Origin: an uncultured Collinsella sp.
GTDB lineage: Bacteria > Actinomycetota > Coriobacteriia > Coriobacteriales > Coriobacteriaceae
Assembly: GCA_900540855.1 (NCBI GenBank)
Contig: UQHK01000015.1
Span: 1 to 55,619 of the forward strand
Length of the DNA: 55,619 nt
Direction of reading: 5' to 3'
Part shown: positions 40,787 to 50,561 of the stretch, piece by piece
How the letters are laid out: every line of letters begins with the position of its first letter
Numbering within the stretch: the stretch's first letter is position 1
Made by a program: the position numbers and the translations under genes
The notes under the pieces: model-generated
What the model was told of the DNA's origin: nothing
What the model saw: only the letters and a program-made list of their open reading frames with translations
Databases searched by the model: none

Positions 40787-43700
40787 TTAAGCGAAGTAGG
40801 CTACGCCGCTCTCAAAGATTGGCATGAACTTGTCGCCGGGGACATGCTCGGGCACGTTGCGGTACAGGTTGTCGCCGCGACGCTCGGCATGGCCCATCTT
40901 GCCCAGGACGCGGCCGTCGGGGCTCGTGATGCCCTCGATGGCAAGTGCGGAGCCGTTGGGGTTGATGGAAAGGTCCATGCTCGGCTTGCCGTCCTCGCCC
41001 ACGTACTGCGTGGCGACCTGGCCGTTGGCGATCAGCTGGGCGAGCACCTCGTCGTTGGCGACAAAGCGGCCCTCGCCGTGGCTGATGGCGACGGTGTAGG
41101 GGTCGTCGAGGCTGCACTGCGACAGCCACGGGGACAGGTTGGACGAGATGCGGGTGCGCACCAGGCGGCTCTGATGGCGACCGATGGTGTTGAACGTCAG
41201 CGTGGGCGCATCGGGCGTGGCGTCGACGATGTCGCCGTAGGGCACCAGGCCGAGCTTGACCAGAGCCTGGAAGCCGTTGCAGATGCCCAGCATCAGGCCG
41301 TCGCGGGCCTTGAGCAGGTCGCGGACTGCCTCGGTGACCTCGGGAGCGCGGAAGAACGCCGTGATGAACTTGGCGGAGCCATCGGGCTCGTCGCCGCCCG
41401 AGAAGCCACCGGGGATCATGACGATCTGGCTTGCACGGATGCGGCGGGCGAGCTCGTGGGTGCTCTCGGCGACGGCCTCGGGCGTGAGGTTGTTGATCAC
41501 GAAGGTGTCGGCCTCGGCACCGGCGGCACGGAAGGCGCGGGCGCTGTCGTACTCGCAGTTGTTGCCGGGGAACACGGGGATGATTACGCGCGGGCGGGCG
41601 ATCTTGGCGCCGCCGTACACGTGGATATCCTTGGCGCGGAAGTCGATGGTCTCGACCTCGGCGGTCTCGCCGGTGCTGCGGTAGGCGAAGACGCCCTCGA
41701 TGCCGCTCTCCCAGGCCTCCTGGAGCTCAGCGAGCTCGATGACTTCGGAGCCGGTGTCGATGACATAGCCCTCGACGGTGGTACCCAGGGGCTCGACGAC
41801 AACGCCGTCGGCGACCTCGGGCAGCTCGGCGTCCTCGGCGAGCTCGACGATAAAGCTGCCGTAGAGCGGGGTGAAGAGGCTCTCCACGTCCACGTCCTCG
41901 GCAAGCTCGATGCCGATCTGGTTGCCGACGCACATCTTAAAGAGGCTCTCGGCGCCGCAGCCGTAGCCGGGCGTGGAGACGGCCAGGGCGTCGCCGTTGG
42001 CGGTGAGCGCCTCGACGGCGTCAAACGCGGCGAGCAGCTGCTGAGCGTCGGGGCGGTAGTCCTCACCATAGGTGGCGGGGGCGATGCGCACGACGCGATG
42101 CGTCAGACCCTTGAACTCGGGCGAGACGGCACGGGCGGCCTTGCCCACGGCCACAGCGAAGCTGATCAGGGTCGGCGGAACGTTGAGCTCACCGGCCTCG
42201 TCCTCAAACGAGCCGCTCATAGAGTCCTTGCCGCCGATGGCACCGGCACCCAGATCGACCTGGGCCATAAGGGCGCCCAGGACGGCTGCCATGGGCTTGC
42301 CCCAGCGCTCGGCCTCGGTGCGCAGACGCTCGAAGTACTCCTGGAAGGAGAGATAGGCACGCTTGTGCTCAAAGCCGGCAGCCACGAGCTTGGCGATGGA
42401 CTCAACCACGGACAGGTAGGCGCCCGCAAACTGGTCGGCCTCCATCAGGTAGGGGTTGAAGCCCCATGCCATAGCGCTCGCCGTGGTGGTCTCGCCGTCC
42501 ACGGGGAACTTGGCAACCATGGCCGAGCTCGGGGTGAGCTGCGTCTTGCCGCCAAAGGGCATGAGCACGGTTGCGGCACCGATGGTGGAGTCGAAGCGCT
42601 CGGACAGGCCCTTGTTGGAGGCGACGTTGAGGTCAGTGACAAGCGAGGTCATGCGCTCGGCAAGCGTGGTGCCGGCCCAGCTGGGCTGCCACACGCTGCG
42701 GGCACAGACGTGGGCGACCTGGTGCTTGGGCGCGCCGTTGGAGTTGAGGAACTCGCGGGACAGATCGACGATGGCGACACCGTTCCAGGCCATGCGCATG
42801 CGCGGCTCGGCGGTAACCTCGGCGATAACGGTCGCCTCGAGGTTCTCCTCGGCGGCGTAGCCCATGAACTCCTCGACGTCACCGTCGGCGACGGCGCAGG
42901 CCATGCGCTCCTGGGACTCGGAAATGGCGAGCTCGGTGCCGTCCAGGCCGTCGTACTTCTTGGTCACGGTGTCCAGGTCGACATACAGGCCGTCGGCAAG
43001 CTCGCCCACGGCGACCGAGACGCCGCCGGCGCCAAAGTCGTTGCAGCGCTTGATCAGGCGGCAGGCGTCGCCGCGGCGGAACAGACGCTGCAGCTTGCGC
43101 TCGACCGGGGCGTTGCCCTTCTGGACCTCGGCGCCCGAGGTCTCGATGGACTCGGTGTTCTGGGTCTTGGAGGAGCCGGTGGCGCCGCCGATGCCGTCAC
43201 GGCCGGTGCGGCCGCCCAGCAGGATGATCTTGTCAGTGGGGGCGGGGCACTCGCGACGCACGTGGTTTGCCGGGGTAGCGCCCACGACGGCGCCGACCTC
43301 CATGCGCTTGGCAACGTAGCCGGGGTGATAGAGCTCGTTGACCTGGCCGGTGGCAAGGCCGATCTGGTTGCCGTAGCTGGAGTAGCCGGCGGCAGCGGTG
43401 GTTACGAGCTTGCGCTGCGGCAGCTTGCCCTCGAGCGTCTCGGACACGGGGACGGTGGGGTCGCCGGCGCCGGTGACACGCATGGCCTGGTACACGTAGC
43501 TGCGGCCCGACAGCGGGTCGCGGATGGCACCGCCCACGCAGGTGGCGGCACCGCCGAAGGGCTCGATCTCAGTCGGGTGGTTGTGGGTCTCGTTCTTAAA
43601 GAGGAACAGCCAGTCCTGGTCCTCGCCGTCGACATCGACCTTCACCTTGACGGTGCAGGCGTTAATCTCCTCGGACTCGTCGACATCGGTCATGACGCCG

Positions 43701-44533
43701 GTCTTCTTGAGGTACTTGGCGCCGATGGTGCCCATGTCCATGAGGCAGACGGGCTTGGTGTCGCGACCGAGTTCGTGGCGCATCTCCATGTAGCGGTCGA
43801 AGGCCTGCTGCACCACGGCGTCGTCGATCGTCACGTCGTCCAGGACGGTGCCGAAGGTGGTGTGGCGGCAGTGATCGGACCAGTAGGTGTCGATCACGCG
43901 GATCTCGGTGATGGTGGGGTCGCGATCCTCATCGCGGAAGTACTGCTGGCAGAAGGCGATGTCCGCCTCGTCCATGGCAAGGCCGCGCTCGGAAATAAAG
44001 GCGGCAAGGCCGGCTTCGTCGAGCTCGCGGAAACCGTCGAGCACCTCGACGGGCTGGGGCTCGGGGGTCTCCATGTACAGCGTCTCGGGCAGGTCGAGCG
44101 AGGCGATGCGCGCCTCGACGGGGTTCACCACGTAGTGCTTGATGGCATCGATGGCGGCCTCGTCCAGAGCGCCCGAGATCATATAGACCTTGGCGGAGCG
44201 CACGGCGGGGCGCTCGCCCTGGCTGATGAGCTGCACGCACTCGCTGGCGGAGTCGGCGCGCTGGTCAAACTGGCCAGGCAGGAATTCGACGGCAAAGACG
44301 GCGCCATCGCTTGCGGGGAGCTCGTCGTAGGTCACATCGACCTGGGGCTCGCTAAAGACGGTCGGCACGCAGGACCGGAAAAGCTCCTTGTCGATGCCCT
44401 CGACGTCGTAGCGGTTGATAATCCTCAGGGCCTCGATGCCCTTGATGCCGAGAATTTCGGTCAGCTCGCCCTTGAGCTGCTGAGCCTCGACGTCGAACCC
44501 GGGTTTCTTCTCCACGTAGATACGAGAGACCAT
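40787..44533 (-). CDS. purL: Phosphoribosylformylglycinamidine synthase, single-chain PurL with PurQ-like domain
   Basis: This 1248-residue enzyme catalyses step four of purine synthesis (FGAR + Gln + ATP to FGAM). The N-terminal part holds the PurS-like and linker segments (VSRIYVEKKPGF), the synthase core has DTYWSDHCRHTTF, KNETHNHPTEIEPFGGAATCVGGAIRD, GGRTGRDGIGGATGSS and IGGKDSMSGSF. The C-terminal glutaminase has the Cys nucleophile in LGICNGFQALVKLG. This compact fused form (about 1250) is typical of some Gram-positive anaerobes and shorter than E. coli PurL (about 1295). ATG 44533 has AGGA 4-5 nt upstream; an earlier in-frame ATG at 44641 is unsupported. Confidence 0.96.
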   Translation of the reverse strand: MVSRIYVEKKPGFDVEAQQLKGELTEILGIKGIEALRIINRYDVEGIDKELFRSCVPTVFSEPQVDVTYDELPASDGAVFAVEFLPGQFDQRADSASECVQLISQGERPAVRSAKVYMISGALDEAAIDAIKHYVVNPVEARIASLDLPETLYMETPEPQPVEVLDGFRELDEAGLAAFISERGLAMDEADIAFCQQYFRDEDRDPTITEIRVIDTYWSDHCRHTTFGTVLDDVTIDDAVVQQAFDRYMEMRHELGRDTKPVCLMDMGTIGAKYLKKTGVMTDVDESEEINACTVKVKVDVDGEDQDWLFLFKNETHNHPTEIEPFGGAATCVGGAIRDPLSGRSYVYQAMRVTGAGDPTVPVSETLEGKLPQRKLVTTAAAGYSSYGNQIGLATGQVNELYHPGYVAKRMEVGAVVGATPANHVRRECPAPTDKIILLGGRTGRDGIGGATGSSKTQNTESIETSGAEVQKGNAPVERKLQRLFRRGDACRLIKRCNDFGAGGVSVAVGELADGLYVDLDTVTKKYDGLDGTELAISESQERMACAVADGDVEEFMGYAAEENLEATVIAEVTAEPRMRMAWNGVAIVDLSREFLNSNGAPKHQVAHVCARSVWQPSWAGTTLAERMTSLVTDLNVASNKGLSERFDSTIGAATVLMPFGGKTQLTPSSAMVAKFPVDGETTTASAMAWGFNPYLMEADQFAGAYLSVVESIAKLVAAGFEHKRAYLSFQEYFERLRTEAERWGKPMAAVLGALMAQVDLGAGAIGGKDSMSGSFEDEAGELNVPPTLISFAVAVGKAARAVSPEFKGLTHRVVRIAPATYGEDYRPDAQQLLAAFDAVEALTANGDALAVSTPGYGCGAESLFKMCVGNQIGIELAEDVDVESLFTPLYGSFIVELAEDAELPEVADGVVVEPLGTTVEGYVIDTGSEVIELAELQEAWESGIEGVFAYRSTGETAEVETIDFRAKDIHVYGGAKIARPRVIIPVFPGNNCEYDSARAFRAAGAEADTFVINNLTPEAVAESTHELARRIRASQIVMIPGGFSGGDEPDGSAKFITAFFRAPEVTEAVRDLLKARDGLMLGICNGFQALVKLGLVPYGDIVDATPDAPTLTFNTIGRHQSRLVRTRISSNLSPWLSQCSLDDPYTVAISHGEGRFVANDEVLAQLIANGQVATQYVGEDGKPSMDLSINPNGSALAIEGITSPDGRVLGKMGHAERRGDNLYRNVPEHVPGDKFMPIFESGVAYFA

Positions 44534-44717
44534 TGGTTCCTGCCTTCCTGATCGGTTGGGCGTACGGTACGGTATGCGGCAGCGGTCGGTTTGCGGGGTC
44601 TGCCCTGCGGTCGCCTTGAGCCACATGTTTGTAAACCTCACTATGATACGACAGCTCGCGGCGCGTTGAGGACGGCGAGGGTGCTACAGTGAAGCGCAAA
44701 CAAGAGAAAGGCATCAC

Positions 44718-46280
44718 ATGGCATTCGTTTCGCTCGCCATCATCGCACTCGTGGCCTTTGCGAGTCCTTTTATCGCCTCGGCGATTCCCGGAAAACCCGT
44801 TCCCGAGACGGTCTTTTTGCTCGTGCTCGGCGCGGTACTGGGACCCCATATGCTCGGCGTCATCCATGTAGATGCTGAGGTCTCGCTGGTGTCCGAGCTG
44901 GGCCTGGCCTTTTTGTTCCTGCTTGCCGGCTTTGAGATCGACCCCAAGAGCATCACGGGCGTCGAGGGGCGCTACGGCTTGGCGACGTGGGTCGTCACGT
45001 TTGGTATCGCCTGGCTTGCCGTGCGCTTTACCCCGTGGTTCTCAGTCAGTCATTTCGACGGTATCGCCGTGACGCTTGCCCTCACTTCGACGGCGCTCGG
45101 TACGCTTGTGCCCATCATGCGTGAGCGCTCGCTCACCGGCACGCGCGTGGGCGACTCGATTCTCGCGTATGGCACTTGGGGCGAGCTCGGTCCCGTGCTC
45201 GCCATGTCGGTGCTGTTGTCTGCCCGCACTGGCATCCAAACGCTCGTTATCCTTGGCTTGTTTGCGGTGGTTTGCGTGTTGCTGGCCGTGGTCCCGAGCC
45301 GCTCCAAGCGCGTCGGCAGCCGCTTCTTTGCATTTGTTGAGGAGCGCGCCGATACCACGTCGCAGACCTTCGTGCGCCTGACGGTGCTCATCCTGGTCAC
45401 GCTCGTGGCATTCTCGGCTGTCTTTGATCTCGACATCGTGTTGGGTTCTTTTGCCGCTGGCTTTGTCCTGCGCTATATCATCCCCGAGGGCAACCATACG
45501 CTCGAGACCAAGCTCGACGGTCTGGCCTACGGTTTTTTGATTCCGGTGTTCTTTACCGTGTCGGGCGCAAAGATCGACCTGACGGCCGTGGCGTCGCGCC
45601 CGGGCTTGCTCGCGGGCTTTATCGTGGCGTTGTTGATTATTCGTGCCGTGCCCATTCTTATTTCCATGAGCATTTGTCCTGCGACGCGCGATGTGTCGGC
45701 GTATGGTCGCATTACCGTGGCCCTGTACTGCACCACGGCGCTGCCGATCATCGTTGCCGTTACGAGCGTTGCCGTCAACGCGGGCGCGCTGTCGCAAGAT
45801 ATTGCGTCGGTCATGGTTGCCGCCGGTGCCATCACGGTGTTCTTGATGCCATTGCTCGCGCAGCTCTTCTACCGCGTGGTGGATGCCGCACCGGTCGCCG
45901 CCGTGGCAGAGGTTGCCGAGCATCCATCCGATGCGCTCGACATCTTGCGCGCCCACCACGACCTAGCGAGCTTGCTCGCGCGCGAGCACGAGCTGCTGAC
46001 CTCGCATGGCCATGGTCGCGTATTCGAGGGCCTGCCTACGCTCGATACGATTGCCGAGCGTCTTTCCGCCGAGGCAGCGAGCGGCCACATCGATGCCCGC
46101 ATCGTGGACGCGGCGCACCTGCTTGCCGATAAGACCTATGGAGACGAGGTCGACCCGTCCGAGCTGACTCCGCGTGAGCGCCGCCGCCTGGAGCGCGCCA
46201 AGCTCGCTGTGCGCGAATACCGCCGCCGCATGCTGGAGCTCTATGCGCGCGAAGAAGCCGAAGACGACGACGGTAAGTAG
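44718..46280 (+). CDS. Kef-type cation:proton antiporter (CPA2 family)
   Basis: This 520-residue protein has about 12 helices over residues 1-395 (VFLLVLGAVLGPHMLGVIHVD, LGLAFLFLLAGFEIDPKSI, TALGTLVPIMRE, GELGPVLAMSVLLSARTG). It is a Na+/H+ or K+/H+ exchanger. After the transmembrane part comes a soluble tail of about 120 residues rich in Glu/Arg (LTPRERRRLERAKLAVREYRRRMLELYAREEAEDDDGK) that is not a TrkA-N/TrkA-C RCK domain by sequence. The tail may be regulatory. GAAAGG is about 7 nt before the ATG. It is divergent from purL. Three tandem hairpins and a terminator follow. Confidence 0.9.
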   Translation: MAFVSLAIIALVAFASPFIASAIPGKPVPETVFLLVLGAVLGPHMLGVIHVDAEVSLVSELGLAFLFLLAGFEIDPKSITGVEGRYGLATWVVTFGIAWLAVRFTPWFSVSHFDGIAVTLALTSTALGTLVPIMRERSLTGTRVGDSILAYGTWGELGPVLAMSVLLSARTGIQTLVILGLFAVVCVLLAVVPSRSKRVGSRFFAFVEERADTTSQTFVRLTVLILVTLVAFSAVFDLDIVLGSFAAGFVLRYIIPEGNHTLETKLDGLAYGFLIPVFFTVSGAKIDLTAVASRPGLLAGFIVALLIIRAVPILISMSICPATRDVSAYGRITVALYCTTALPIIVAVTSVAVNAGALSQDIASVMVAAGAITVFLMPLLAQLFYRVVDAAPVAAVAEVAEHPSDALDILRAHHDLASLLAREHELLTSHGHGRVFEGLPTLDTIAERLSAEAASGHIDARIVDAAHLLADKTYGDEVDPSELTPRERRRLERAKLAVREYRRRMLELYAREEAEDDDGK

Positions 46281-46295
46281 TCGATACTTTCTCGG

Positions 46296-46466
46296 GGAAG
46301 CCGCGTCCCGCTTTGAAGGCTCGGAACGGGATGTGGTTTCCGAAACGGGGGCCGTTGGGAAGCTGTGTCCCGGAATGGGCGCTCAGAGTGGGATGCAGTT
46401 TCCGCAAGGAGGTCCTGGGGGAAACCGTGCCCCGTTCTGATCCGAAATACTGGGACATAGTTTCCC
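46296..46466. repeat. Three tandem diverged hairpins
   Basis: Hairpin 1 (46296-46341) pairs GGAAGCCGCGTCCCG with CGGGATGTGGTTTCC. Hairpin 2 (46358-46403) pairs GGAAGCTGTGTCCC with GGGATGCAGTTTCC. Hairpin 3 (46418-46466) pairs GGGAAACCGTGCCCC with TGGGACATAGTTTCCC. The units are about 46-49 bp, spaced 14-16 bp apart, with loops of unrelated sequence and stems that differ by compensating G-U or paired changes. They lie directly after the antiporter gene and before the terminator, in the manner of REP-like arrays. Confidence 0.7.
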
Positions 46467-46480
46467 TTTCATAACAGGAG

Positions 46481-46522
46481 AAGGCGCGCTGTCTGCAGTT
46501 GATTCAGACGGCGCGCCTTTTT
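46481..46522 (+). terminator. Terminator of the antiporter gene
   Basis: AAGGCGCGC plus GTCTG pairs with CAGAC plus GCGCGCC, then TTTTT. It is a long GC-rich stem with a T-run on the plus strand. Confidence 0.85.
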
Positions 46523-46564
46523 GGTTGAGCTATGTTGAAGCTTGAAGCCAAAGCTTGTGGCTCC

Positions 46565-47314
46565 TTAGGAGCGGGCGGCTCCGTCGACGGGGAGCACGGC
46601 GCCCGTGACATAGGAGGACATGTCGCTCGCCAGGAAAACAAAGGCGTTGGCGACATCCTCGGGCTCGCCCATGCGACCCAGCGGAATGGTGGCGATGATG
46701 GGCTTGATGACCTCTTCGGGCAGGTTGGCGACCATGTCGGTCTTAGTCACGCCGGGGGCGACGGCGTTGACGCGGATGCCCATGGGAGCGAGCTCGCGCG
46801 AGAGCGACTGGACCATACCGTTGACGGCAAACTTGGACGTGGGGTAACCGACGCCGGAGGGCTGGCCGTACTTGGCGACCATCGAGCTTGTGGTAGTGAT
46901 GGTGCCGCCGTGGCCGGCCTCGGTCATGATCTTGGCGGCAGCCTGGTGGCCATTAAAGACGGCGACGACGTTGAGGTCCATAACTTTGGCGAACTCCTCG
47001 GCCGTGTAGTCCAAGAGGGGTGAACGCTGGGAGATACCGGCATTGTTGACGACCGTGTCCAAGCCGCCCATGTCGGCTGCAGTCTGCGTAAAGGCCTCAG
47101 TCACGGCCTCGAGCGAGGTGAGATCGCAGGAGCGACCCCAGACCTTGGCGTCGGGATAGGCGGCTGTCAGCTTCTCAACGGCCGTGTCGGCAGTCTCCTG
47201 GCGCGAGCCAAAGACGGTGACGGCAGCGCCTTCCTCGATAAAACGGCAGGCGATGGCATAGCCGATACCGCGTGTGCCTCCGGTGATGATTGCTTTCTTG
47301 CCCTCGAGCAACAT
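46565..47314 (-). CDS. SDR-family oxidoreductase (FabG-like)
   Basis: This 249-residue classical short-chain dehydrogenase has a Rossmann TGGTRGIGYAIA (residues 11-22), NNAGISQR, catalytic Ser in TTTSSMV, Tyr-x3-Lys in YPTSK, and the VNAVAPGVTKTDM segment. It resembles 3-oxoacyl-ACP reductase and also hydroxysteroid dehydrogenases. It is not the 7-beta-hydroxysteroid dehydrogenase known from Collinsella aerofaciens, whose sequence differs. It has no fatty-acid genes nearby, so the substrate stays open. ATG 47314 has GGAAG about 5-6 nt upstream. Confidence 0.92.
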   Translation of the reverse strand: MLLEGKKAIITGGTRGIGYAIACRFIEEGAAVTVFGSRQETADTAVEKLTAAYPDAKVWGRSCDLTSLEAVTEAFTQTAADMGGLDTVVNNAGISQRSPLLDYTAEEFAKVMDLNVVAVFNGHQAAAKIMTEAGHGGTITTTSSMVAKYGQPSGVGYPTSKFAVNGMVQSLSRELAPMGIRVNAVAPGVTKTDMVANLPEEVIKPIIATIPLGRMGEPEDVANAFVFLASDMSSYVTGAVLPVDGAARS

Positions 47315-47463
47315 GGTGCTTCCTCTCATCGCGGGCGGACATTCGCAGCACAGCGTAGCGGTAGTCGGAATCGGCCGCGTTTGCATATCGGTGAACGGTA
47401 GCCCGCGTTACCGATGAGCGGCTCGCGCAAATATGCTTTGCCGTTGTGCTTAGGGCAGGTGAC

Positions 47464-47497
47464 AAAAGGGCTCCCGTCCCACATCGGACGGGAGCCC
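47464..47497 (-). terminator. Terminator of homoserine dehydrogenase
   Basis: On the minus strand GGGCTCCCGTCC and GGACGGGAGCCC (complements at 47486-47497 and 47468-47479) form a 12-bp stem followed by TTTTGTC. It lies about 30 bp past the hom stop. Confidence 0.88.
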
Positions 47498-47528
47498 TCA
47501 AGGCGCGTATTGCTAGGCGAGCGTTGGG

Positions 47529-48872
47529 CTAGTTCGCCATGACGCCTTCGGTCCAAGCCTCAACGTCCTCGATGCGCAGGACGTTGGCGACCTCGGCCAC
47601 GCAGCCGACGCTGGCAAGCTCGGCGGCGGCAGCCTGGACGTCCTTCTCGAGCGCGCGGTGCGTCAGGAAGATGACCGAGCAGGCATCGCTGACGCCCGAT
47701 TTGCCGTCCTCGACCTGGTTGATGAGCGAGATCGAGATGTTGTGCTTGGCAAAGATGTCGACCGTCTCGGACAGGGCGCCCACGCGGTCGGCGACTTTCA
47801 GGCGCACATAGTACTTGGTCTGGAGCTCGTCCATGGGCTTAAAGGTGAGGTTGTGGCCATAGGGCTCAATCTCGGGCAGCGGAGCCACGCCGCGGCTGAT
47901 CTGCTCGGAGAGCGACAGGATATCGCCCACGACGGCGCTCGCGGTGGGGAAGGAGCCTGCGCCCGCGCCGTAGAACATGGTCTCGCCCACGGCGTCGCCT
48001 ACCACGTAGACGGCGTTCATGGCGCCGTTGACCTTGGCGAGCATATGGTCTGCGGGGATCAGCGTGGGATGCACGCGAACGTCGACGCCAGCGTCGGTGT
48101 TGCGGGCGATGCCGAGCAGTTTGATGGTGTAGCCGAGCTCGCGGGCCTGGGCGATGTCCTCGGCGCCGATGGTGCGGATACCCTGCTGGTACACATCATC
48201 GGTGGTAACGCGGGTGCCAAAGCCGATGGAGGCGAGGATGGCCGTCTTGCTGGCGGCATCGAAGCCGTCGACGTCGGCGGACGGGTCGGCCTCGGCATAG
48301 CCCTTGGCCTGGGCGTCGGCGAGCACATCGGCGTAATCGGCGCCCTCGGCGTCCATGCGCGACAGGATATAGTTGGTGGTGCCGTTGAGGATGCCGGCGA
48401 TGGTCAGGATCTTGTTGCCCACCAGGTCGTGCTCGAGCGTGCTCACGATGGGGATACCGCCGCCGCAGCTGGCCTCGCACTTAATCTGCACGCCGCACGC
48501 GCGCGCCTTCTCGGCAAGCGTCTCGACGTGACGGCCCAGCAGGGCCTTGTTGGCGGAGACGACATGCTTGCCGTGCTCAAAGGCAGTGGTAAAGATCTCG
48601 GTCGCGGGATGCTCGCCGCCGATCAGCTCGACGACGATGTCGACGGCGGGGTCGGTGACGACGTCGTGCCAGTCACTCGTAAAGGCCTCGCGCTCAATGC
48701 CTGCCGCCTCGGCCTGCTCCCAAGCAAGCGCGCAGGCGCGGGTCAGCTTAAGGTCGATGCCGTAGGCTGCCAGGTACTCATCGTGGTGGCTCTTGATCAG
48801 ACGGGCCACGCCGCCGCCGACGGTTCCCAGACCGATCAGACCGACGTTCACGGTGCGCAGGGGTTCGCTCAT
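47529..48872 (-). CDS. hom: Homoserine dehydrogenase
   Basis: This 447-residue NAD(P)-dependent enzyme converts aspartate semialdehyde to homoserine for threonine and methionine synthesis. VGLIGLGTVGGGVARL is the nucleotide-binding motif (about 10-25). The catalytic region includes SANKALLGRHVETL, CEASCGGGIPIVSTL, GTTNYILSRM and GYAEADPSADVDGFDAASKTAILA. A C-terminal ACT domain (about 355-447, KVADRVGALSETVDIFAKHNISISLINQ) suggests threonine feedback inhibition. AAGGAG is about 6 nt before the ATG. The divergent liv operon shares the 250-bp intergenic region. Confidence 0.96.
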   Translation of the reverse strand: MSEPLRTVNVGLIGLGTVGGGVARLIKSHHDEYLAAYGIDLKLTRACALAWEQAEAAGIEREAFTSDWHDVVTDPAVDIVVELIGGEHPATEIFTTAFEHGKHVVSANKALLGRHVETLAEKARACGVQIKCEASCGGGIPIVSTLEHDLVGNKILTIAGILNGTTNYILSRMDAEGADYADVLADAQAKGYAEADPSADVDGFDAASKTAILASIGFGTRVTTDDVYQQGIRTIGAEDIAQARELGYTIKLLGIARNTDAGVDVRVHPTLIPADHMLAKVNGAMNAVYVVGDAVGETMFYGAGAGSFPTASAVVGDILSLSEQISRGVAPLPEIEPYGHNLTFKPMDELQTKYYVRLKVADRVGALSETVDIFAKHNISISLINQVEDGKSGVSDACSVIFLTHRALEKDVQAAAAELASVGCVAEVANVLRIEDVEAWTEGVMAN

Positions 48873-49123
48873 AGATAGCTCCTTCGTGCATCTTATGGAT
48901 GGATTAACCGCTTAAAGGTTGAGTGCATTCTAGCGTGAACCGAGGGCGCGTGCTCGCCAGGCAACAGGAGTCGCACAAAACGGCACCCCCGAAACGCTGC
49001 GGAAACATTGGAAACATGCTCGCTACAAACGGAACTCCGTAACAAACTGTCAACGTTTGCGCCATAAGGTTTGCCCCGTACCGCAAGACGACCGCACTGC
49101 GGCCAGCGAAAAAGGGGGACACC

Positions 49124-50290
49124 ATGTTCAACATCAACAGCACGCTCAGCCGAAGGAACTTTCTCGCCGGCGCCGCGGCGCTCGGCAGCACCGCGGCACT
49201 CGCTGGTTGTTCGTCGGGTGGCTCGGACGGCGGCTCCGCCGATGACGGCAAGACCTTCAAGATCGGTGTCATCGGCCCTCTGACCGGCGCCGCGGCAACC
49301 TATGGCGTTTCGGCCGAGAAGGGTGCCAAGCTTGCCGCCAAGGATTTCTCGACCAAGGACCTCAAACTCTCGCTTAAGTCCGAGGACGATGTCGCCGACG
49401 GCGAGAAGGCCATCAACGCCTTCAATACGTTGTGCGACTGGGGCATGCAGGCGCTCGTCGGCCCCGTCACCACCGGTGCTGCCGTCGCTGTCTCGGGCGA
49501 GATCGCCGACGATATGCTCATGGTCACGCCCTCTGCTTCGTCCCTCGACGTCACCAAGGACAAGACCACGGTTTTCCAGGTTTGCTTTACCGACCCCACC
49601 ATGGGCGCGAGTGCTGCCAAGTTTTTGGCCGAGAAGTATGCAGACGCCAAGATCGCCCTGTTCTACAACTCCGGCGATACGTACAGCTCGGGTGTTGCCG
49701 ATGCCTTTGCCGAGCAGGCCAAGGAGTCCAAACTTGATATCGTCGATACCGAGACCTTTAAGGACGACTCCTCCACGAGCTTTACCAACCAGCTCACCAA
49801 GGCCAAGGAGGCCGGCGCCACGCTCATCTTTGCGCCGATCTACTACACGCCGGCGTCCGTTTTGCTCAAGAACGCCAAGGACATGGGATACGACATGACC
49901 CTCATGGGTACCGACGGCATGGACGGCCTGCTCTCCGTTGAGGGCTTCGACACCTCCCTTGCCGAGGGCGTGCTGCTCATGACCCCGTTCTCTGCCGACG
50001 ATGAGAAGAACGCCGACTTCGTCAAGGCATATAAGGACGCCTACGACGAGACGCCCAACCAGTTTGCCGCCGATGCCTATGACTGCGTCCATGCGATTGT
50101 CGAGGCTATCGATAAGGCAGACATCGATATTACGGCCGACGGCGCCGACATTGCCGGCGATCTTGCCAAGGCCATGCGCAAGATCAAGATCGAGGGCCTG
50201 ACGGGCGAGCTCACGTGGAACGACGAGGGCCAAGTCGAGAAGCCCGCTACAGCCTATGTGATCCAGGACGGCAAGTACATCGCCGCCTAA
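49124..50290 (+). CDS. Branched-chain amino acid ABC transporter substrate-binding lipoprotein 1 (LivJ/K)
   Basis: This 388-residue periplasmic-binding-protein-like lipoprotein has a signal peptide with a twin-arginine-like SRRNFLAGAA, a lipobox LAGC (Cys at about 28), then TFKIGVIGPLTGAAATYG, the start of a Peripla_BP_6 (Leu/Ile/Val-binding) fold. Binding-pocket-like segments include PSASSLDVT and YTPASVLLKNAKDMGYD. GGGGGAC lies about 5 nt before the ATG. Its close paralogue is next in the operon. It is divergent from hom. Confidence 0.9.
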   Translation: MFNINSTLSRRNFLAGAAALGSTAALAGCSSGGSDGGSADDGKTFKIGVIGPLTGAAATYGVSAEKGAKLAAKDFSTKDLKLSLKSEDDVADGEKAINAFNTLCDWGMQALVGPVTTGAAVAVSGEIADDMLMVTPSASSLDVTKDKTTVFQVCFTDPTMGASAAKFLAEKYADAKIALFYNSGDTYSSGVADAFAEQAKESKLDIVDTETFKDDSSTSFTNQLTKAKEAGATLIFAPIYYTPASVLLKNAKDMGYDMTLMGTDGMDGLLSVEGFDTSLAEGVLLMTPFSADDEKNADFVKAYKDAYDETPNQFAADAYDCVHAIVEAIDKADIDITADGADIAGDLAKAMRKIKIEGLTGELTWNDEGQVEKPATAYVIQDGKYIAA

Positions 50291-50561
50291 GTGCGTATAA
50301 AGCGCTACCGGTGAGGCCGTTTTAATCAGGACAGGGAAGCTTGTAACAGAATGGAAACATTACTTTCACACAATAAAGTGGCTAAACTGCATAAATCAAT
50401 AGAAATGCGCATAATTATGGATAAACGGACAAAACAAAAGAATAGCTGAAATAATCGCCACTTTTCTCAACTAAAGCGTCTACTATTTTGCGAACGCCGA
50501 ACACGGCGAAGGATGGCCTGTTGGGTAACCGAAACCCGACGAGATTTGAGAGGAGAGCCGC

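Noticed and set aside
40289..44551. 1420-codon open frame on the plus strand opposite purL
   Set aside because: It mirrors the codon pattern of a high-GC gene, has low-complexity Gly/Ala/Leu/Asp/Val composition and no domain, and spans purL with its terminator. It is a shadow of purL.
46296..46466. CRISPR array
   Set aside because: Only three units, each an inverted pair with diverged sequence; no constant repeat, no cas genes.
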